Shown: positions 60,219 through 64,000 of the stretch, in pieces
Numbering within the stretch: position 1 is the first letter of the stretch
Layout: each line of letters begins with the position of its first letter
Origin: an uncultured Opitutales bacterium
Lineage (GTDB): Bacteria > Verrucomicrobiota > Verrucomicrobiia > Opitutales > Seribacteraceae
DNA length: 64,000 bases
NCBI GenBank assembly: GCA_943789375.1
Contig: CALSTX010000005.1
Location: forward strand, 62,001 to 126,000
Direction: 5' to 3'
Notes under the pieces: model-generated
Database searches by the model: none
Told to the model about the DNA's origin: nothing
What the model saw: only the letters and a program-made list of their open reading frames with translations
Program-made: the position numbers and the translations under genes

Positions 60219-61625
60219 ATGACCGAAAATAATAGATTCGATGTACTCGTTGTTGGGGGTGGTCCGGGAGGTTATGTCTGTGCCATTCGTGCCTCTCAAC
60301 TCGGTATGAAAGTGGGGCTCATTGACAGGAGTTCAAGGCTTGGAGGTACTTGCCTCAATGTAGGTTGTATACCAAGTAAAGCGCTTCTTCACTCAACCGA
60401 AATGTATCATCAGGTAAAAGTAGACGCCAAGGCTCACGGTATTGAATGTGAGAAGGTATCTCATAACCTTTCTGCGATGATGAAGAGAAAAGACGGAGTG
60501 GTCAACCAACTGGGAAAAGGAGTTAAAACCCTTGTCACCAAAAAAGGGGTGCAGGTTTTCTCTGGCACCGCTCAACTCCAAGGTAGCGGAAAAGTTTTGG
60601 TTTCTGGCGGCAAGAAAGAGTTACAACTTTACGCAAAAGAAATTATACTAGCTACGGGCTCAGCACCCGTAGAGCTTAAGCATATTCCTTACGATGGTAG
60701 AATCATAGTCAACAGTGATCAAGCCATCGCTTTTGATGAAGTTCCTCCGAAACTTGTCGTTATTGGTGGTGGAGCCATTGGACTTGAAATGGCTTGCGTA
60801 TGGTCCCGTCTTGGCAGCGAAGTGACCGTGATTGAATTTCTACCAGAAATTTGCCCTCAGCTTGATCCTGAAATCGCTAAAGCAACTCGCAAGATTTTCT
60901 CAAACCAAGGGATTTCTTTTCTTACCTCAACCAAGGTCGAATCGGCAAAAGTAACTAAAAATCATGCCACTTTATCCATTTCCTCTCATGGAACTCTAAC
61001 CGATATTGTGGCCGACCGTGCCCTCGTCGCCGTTGGAAGAAAGCCGTATTCTGAGGGTCTAGGCTTGAGGGATCAGGGAGTTAAAACAGATGATCGTGGC
61101 CGAGTTCTGGTTGATTCTAGTTTTTCAACTAATATCCCGGGTATTCGGGCAATCGGTGATCTTATACCTGGGCCGATGCTGGCCCATAAGGCAGAAGAAG
61201 ATGGAGTTGCATGTGCTGAGATTATAGCAGGGCAAGCTGGGCATGTAGATTACAATATGGTTCCAGGAGTAATATACACAGATCCGGAAGTTGCCAATAT
61301 TGGGTTGAGTGAAAGCCAAGCTAAAGAAAGGAATATTGAGACCAAATGCGGCTCATTTCCAATGGCTGGTAATGGAAGAGCAATCGCCACAAATGCGACT
61401 GACGGCGTAGTGAAGATTGTCGCCGATGAAAAGACTGATCGAATAGTAGGTGTTCAAATTGTGGCACATGGGGCATCCGAACTCATTGCTTCTGTGGTTG
61501 CACATATGGAGTATGGCGGTTCAGCCGAAGATCTAGCTCGAACTGTTCATGCCCACCCGACCCTTTCCGAATCAATTAAAGAAGCCGCTCTGTCCGTGGA
61601 TGGAAGAGGCCTGCATAGTCTTTAA
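60219..61625 (+). CDS. lpdA: Dihydrolipoamide dehydrogenase (E3)
   Basis: 468 residues with FAD-binding VLVVGGGPGGYVCAIRASQL, the redox disulfide GGTCLNVGCIPSKALLHS, NAD-binding VIGGGAIGLEMACVWSRLGS, second FAD motif IRAIGDLIPGPMLAHKAEED, and the dimer-interface catalytic His in VHAHPTLSESI. It reoxidises lipoyl groups and makes NADH. It starts 5 bases after sucB, closing the operon. Confidence 0.96.
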   Translation: MTENNRFDVLVVGGGPGGYVCAIRASQLGMKVGLIDRSSRLGGTCLNVGCIPSKALLHSTEMYHQVKVDAKAHGIECEKVSHNLSAMMKRKDGVVNQLGKGVKTLVTKKGVQVFSGTAQLQGSGKVLVSGGKKELQLYAKEIILATGSAPVELKHIPYDGRIIVNSDQAIAFDEVPPKLVVIGGGAIGLEMACVWSRLGSEVTVIEFLPEICPQLDPEIAKATRKIFSNQGISFLTSTKVESAKVTKNHATLSISSHGTLTDIVADRALVAVGRKPYSEGLGLRDQGVKTDDRGRVLVDSSFSTNIPGIRAIGDLIPGPMLAHKAEEDGVACAEIIAGQAGHVDYNMVPGVIYTDPEVANIGLSESQAKERNIETKCGSFPMAGNGRAIATNATDGVVKIVADEKTDRIVGVQIVAHGASELIASVVAHMEYGGSAEDLARTVHAHPTLSESIKEAALSVDGRGLHSL

Positions 61626-61727
61626 GTTATCCATCACCAATGTTTGGGCTAAGCCTAAGCTTCTAGATGTTACCTTCGCGAGCTTTCTGTAGAAAGAGAA
61701 CAGGACTCAAAGAAGTCCCAAGGTACC

Positions 61728-62538
61728 TCATTCATTAAAGAGATTCTTCATGCGTTCCAAACCCACCTTTAATGTCTTGCTAGGCTCTCTTGTTCACCAA
61801 TCTTGGTTGAAGAGCTCTAAGCTCACAGTTTTGTCATATCCAATTTCATGTAAAATCTCGATCTCGGCCTTCAAGTTAATCTGGCCGTCCCCAGGCATAA
61901 CGCGGTCTGGGTCCGTTTGATTTCCAGGTGTTTTTGAACTTCCTGCATCGTCAATGTGATAATGACTAATCTTCTCCGCAGGAATATTCCGTAAGGTTTC
62001 AGGAACTGACTCACTATTCCAATTGTGAAAGGCGTCCACAATCAAGGTGGCATCTGGATCCTGAGTCTCCTGTACCATACTTCAAGCACTTTCAAGAGTA
62101 TTTACGGAATTGAAAAAACTAATGTATTCAAAGTAGGTTACACCCTCTTCCTTTCAGATTTCAAGTAATTCTTGGTAGCGCCCGGGAAGATGCTCGACCT
62201 CCCTGTTTTCCATTGGAGGAGTCGCAAGTAAAAAAGTAGAACCGAGGCGAGCCCCTAATGCAAATCTTCGGCGGGCTTCGTCTAAAACAAGTTTGTGCTC
62301 CCAACCCTCGAAATCTCCCCATTGGCGGATCGCAATCACAGAGGGAAGGGAAAGACCGAAATATGATAAGGCAAGAAGCTCATCAGACACCTCACCTCAC
62401 CTCACCTCCGCGAGCAACAAATTCCCAAACATCATTGAGCCACAGCTCGATTCCATCATGACCAGCTTCTCCCACTAACTTTATTTTCTCTAACAAAGGA
62501 ACGGGTTTAATAGTACTTGTATTTAAACAATATTTCAT
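61728..62538 (-). pseudogene. Dead sugar phosphate isomerase/epimerase (xylose isomerase-like barrel)
   Basis: The minus-strand frame starts at ATG 62538 (KYCLNTSTIKPVPLLEKIKL, then GHDGIELWLND) and shifts at a CACCT repeat near 62400. It goes on as LSYFGLSLPSVIAIRQWGDF, VEHLPGRYQELLEI, VTYFEYISFFNSVNTLESA, LIVDAFHNWN, ISHYHIDDAG and VSLELFNQDW to a stop at 61728. In-frame TGA codons interrupt it at 62154-62156, 62082-62084 and 61794-61796. Metal ligands of the family (E in FEY, D in DAFH, H in HIDDAG, E in SLELF) are still readable, so decay is recent. Members handle sugars or myo-inositol derivatives. It lies alone between lpd and a DUF2851 gene. Confidence 0.75.
62388..62407. repeat. Tandem CACCT pentanucleotide repeat, four copies, inside the isomerase pseudogene
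   Basis: Four perfect copies of CACCT (GAGGT on the coding strand). By translation, two or five copies keep the isomerase frame through GGEV into SDELLALSYF, while four copies give a stop at the end of the repeat. Such repeats slip readily in replication, so this could be a phase-variation site or simply the lesion that killed the gene. Confidence 0.8.
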
Positions 62539-62577
62539 AGGTAGAAAGAAATTGATTATATTTGAATCACTGGTGAG

Positions 62578-63750
62578 CTATGGATGGGCAATTATCGTGG
62601 GATCGATAAGGAAGTTCTGAAGTAAACCTTGCATAATGCCATTACTTAATCCTTTCCCTTGTACTTTTAGACCCCATTGGCTTGCCAGAAGACATAAGCG
62701 GGAAGGGAAATCTCCAGACGGCCAATGATACCAAAGTGGAAAAGGGTTAACTTGATGGTAAGCAGCCCAAAGCGGAAATAAAGAGTCAACTAAGAGAGTA
62801 TTTGCTTTAGAATGACTAAAAGTATTTCCAAGGACAGAACTTTGCCATTTTTTCTTACAATCAAAGATAGAGAGTTCTTTAAGACTTGTCTCTTTAAAAT
62901 TTGATTCCTTTGGGAAACTAAAAGACTTAAGGGTATCAGTCCAATTTGGAACGACCTTAACCATATCCTGGTATTGGAGTAACCGATTAAACGGACGGTT
63001 GACGGGTCTAATTCCTTTTACTTTCCAACTGCCGATATCATTATATATTTGGCTTATATCTACCTGCTCCTTCCATGTTTCCAAAGGGAAGGCGGTGGCT
63101 AGATCGTGCATATTTTTTCTATTCCTGGGGTATCCTAAAACTTCAAGGAACCACTGGTGGCATGCGTGTTCCCAGCCAAATTGATCAAGACGCTTTTTAG
63201 CAAATTCCATTTTGTGAGACCATCGTTGCTCAGCATATAAAATGATATCCTGCTTAATTTTTTTGGGTGCTGATGATACAATAACCGAACTTGATGGTCC
63301 ATGAAGAGCTGACAAGGTCCATTCTTCATTATATTCTTCTAATCCTTGAGTTAAATAAGGCAGTAAAGTTAATTGAGGGATTTTTTTTCCAGATTTGGTC
63401 TGTACTGCAAAATCGCTATTTTCTGATGGGTACAAGCAAACATGCAAAACCACCCTGTTGTAGTTTAAGTCTTTTTGGTGGCCATGTTGGCACCAATCTT
63501 TTGCATGAAAATGGATTTCGATATCACCTTTTTGCTCAACACTATTGAGAAGAATCGAAGCTTCTTTGAAGTCTGGGCCTTCCTCTGCCTTATTCCATCC
63601 CCCCGGGTGAATAAGAGAAATTTCTTGCCCATCATCAGTCTTTAAGCCTTGGGTTGTAAAAGCAGACTCATTCCATATTCGTTGCAGCACCTTCTCCTTG
63701 AGTCGAAGATTTCCATATAGTCCGGGAACTTCTGTTACTTTATCGCTCAT
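62578..63750 (-). CDS. DUF2851 family protein
   Basis: 390 residues. The family is recognised by LYGNLRLKEKVLQRIWNES, LIHPGGWNKAEEGPDFKEAS and GDIEIHFHAKDWCQHGHQKD followed by NYNRVVLHVCL. DUF2851 proteins are conserved in Bacteroidota, Verrucomicrobiota and relatives; no biochemical role is known to me. The end lies just 39 bases from the start of the isomerase pseudogene, and the upstream neighbour is a NYN-domain protein 3 bases away, probably in one operon. Confidence 0.85.
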   Translation of the reverse strand: MSDKVTEVPGLYGNLRLKEKVLQRIWNESAFTTQGLKTDDGQEISLIHPGGWNKAEEGPDFKEASILLNSVEQKGDIEIHFHAKDWCQHGHQKDLNYNRVVLHVCLYPSENSDFAVQTKSGKKIPQLTLLPYLTQGLEEYNEEWTLSALHGPSSSVIVSSAPKKIKQDIILYAEQRWSHKMEFAKKRLDQFGWEHACHQWFLEVLGYPRNRKNMHDLATAFPLETWKEQVDISQIYNDIGSWKVKGIRPVNRPFNRLLQYQDMVKVVPNWTDTLKSFSFPKESNFKETSLKELSIFDCKKKWQSSVLGNTFSHSKANTLLVDSLFPLWAAYHQVNPFPLWYHWPSGDFPSRLCLLASQWGLKVQGKGLSNGIMQGLLQNFLIDPTIIAHP

Positions 63751-63753
63751 TTT

Positions 63754-64000
63754 CTAATCTGGAAACGGGATTTTATTTTCAAACCTATCTTTCGAGCTTT
63801 TGGAAATATTAGATCGCTTACGGACTGATCTTACTCTTTCAATTGCATAATCTAACTTTTTGGAAATTTCCTCTACCCTCATGGCACTAGCACCCTGAGC
63901 ATATGCACAATTTCGAATCAAACTGTCATTGGTTACCACGACTAAGTTTTCTGGATGCTTTGCTGCCATCAGCATGCGCTCGATTACACCATCTGCACCC
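63754..64000 (-). CDS. YacP-like NYN-domain protein, partial
   Basis: The frame is open at the right edge, so the N-terminus is missing. About 82 residues are visible, beginning GADGVIERMLMAA and then ENLVVVTNDSLIRNCAYAQG and ASAMRVEEISKKLD, which fit the second half of the YacP/NYN (PIN-like) RNase family, with catalytic aspartates in ADG and TND. YacP/Rae1 type enzymes cleave mRNA, some on the ribosome. A basic C-terminal tail follows. It ends 3 bases before the DUF2851 start. Confidence 0.75.
   Translation of the reverse strand, partial: GADGVIERMLMAAKHPENLVVVTNDSLIRNCAYAQGASAMRVEEISKKLDYAIERVRSVRKRSNISKSSKDRFENKIPFPD

Noticed and set aside
13414..62156. Alternative genetic code with TGA as tryptophan throughout
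   Set aside because: TGA is plainly a stop in intact genes: ThiS must end after Gly-Gly-TGA, and thiE, thiH and thiF end with TGA in overlaps with the next gene.
61794..62156. Selenocysteine at the isomerase TGA codons
   Set aside because: Three TGAs in one gene, no catalytic cysteine positions in this family and no SECIS-like hairpin seen just after them.

Overview
The window looks like chromosomal DNA of a flagellated, respiring, Gram-negative bacterium, most likely a marine-type Verrucomicrobiota (Opitutae-like). The assignment rests on gene content: FliW-CsrA beside flgL, an unusually long signal peptidase I, DUF2851 and DUF1015 proteins, an alternative complex III (act) operon joined to a cbb3-like module, and almost no Shine-Dalgarno sequences. 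Base composition is AT-rich by eye. No rRNA, tRNA, CRISPR array, insertion sequence or prophage was seen. No single gene fixes the taxonomy.

Layout. 0-1.6 kb: end of a flagellar cluster (flgL, fliW, csrA). 1.6-9.6 kb: a sugar/envelope region with a DUF1015 protein, a three-gene overlapping cassette (MGDG-synthase-like glycosyltransferase, unknown protein, class III aminotransferase), a decayed DUF115/Maf-like gene, and pseB-pseI for pseudaminic-type sugars. 9.7-11.1 kb: a stand-alone sigma region 4 protein and dprA. 11.1-18.6 kb: a TPP riboswitch followed by an eight-gene thiamine operon (thiC-S-tenI/E-E-G-H-F-D). 18.6-24.1 kb: ruvA, dapB and dapA on the minus strand, then divergent lepA and lepB. 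24.1-29.5 kb: malQ, an ABC exporter, a small HEIGH membrane protein, a HAD protein and a TerB/J-domain protein. 29.4-33.8 kb: a minus-strand tripartite ABC efflux operon. 33.9-45.5 kb: a minus-strand respiratory operon, actABCDEF followed by a small membrane protein, a CcoN-like protein, CcoO fused to a cytochrome c, and another cytochrome c. 45.7-56 kb: FAD oxidoreductase, coiled-coil protein plus small lipoprotein, rsmI, ppx/gppA, debranching enzyme, mnmA and three unknowns. 56.2-61.6 kb: sucA-sucB-lpd. 61.7-64 kb: a dead sugar isomerase/epimerase, DUF2851 and a NYN-domain protein running off the edge.

How the genes work together. The thi operon supplies the pyrimidine and thiazole halves of thiamine, and is probably shut off by TPP; TPP is also the cofactor of SucA. 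The act operon would move electrons from quinol to cytochrome c, and SucAB-Lpd feeds the TCA cycle. The most unusual protein is the CcoN-like subunit next to ActF: in my alignment from memory it lacks both low-spin heme histidines, one CuB histidine and the active-site tyrosine, so it is probably not an ordinary oxygen reductase. ActA also carries an EF-hand-like insertion.

Two kinds of gene damage should be kept apart. dapA, lepA, actB and actF are each split by several one-base shifts, nearly all explained by a homopolymer being one base too long or short while protein similarity is kept on both sides; this points to sequencing error. The DUF115 gene and the sugar isomerase also carry in-frame TGA codons, and the isomerase a CACCT repeat out of frame; these look like real pseudogenes.
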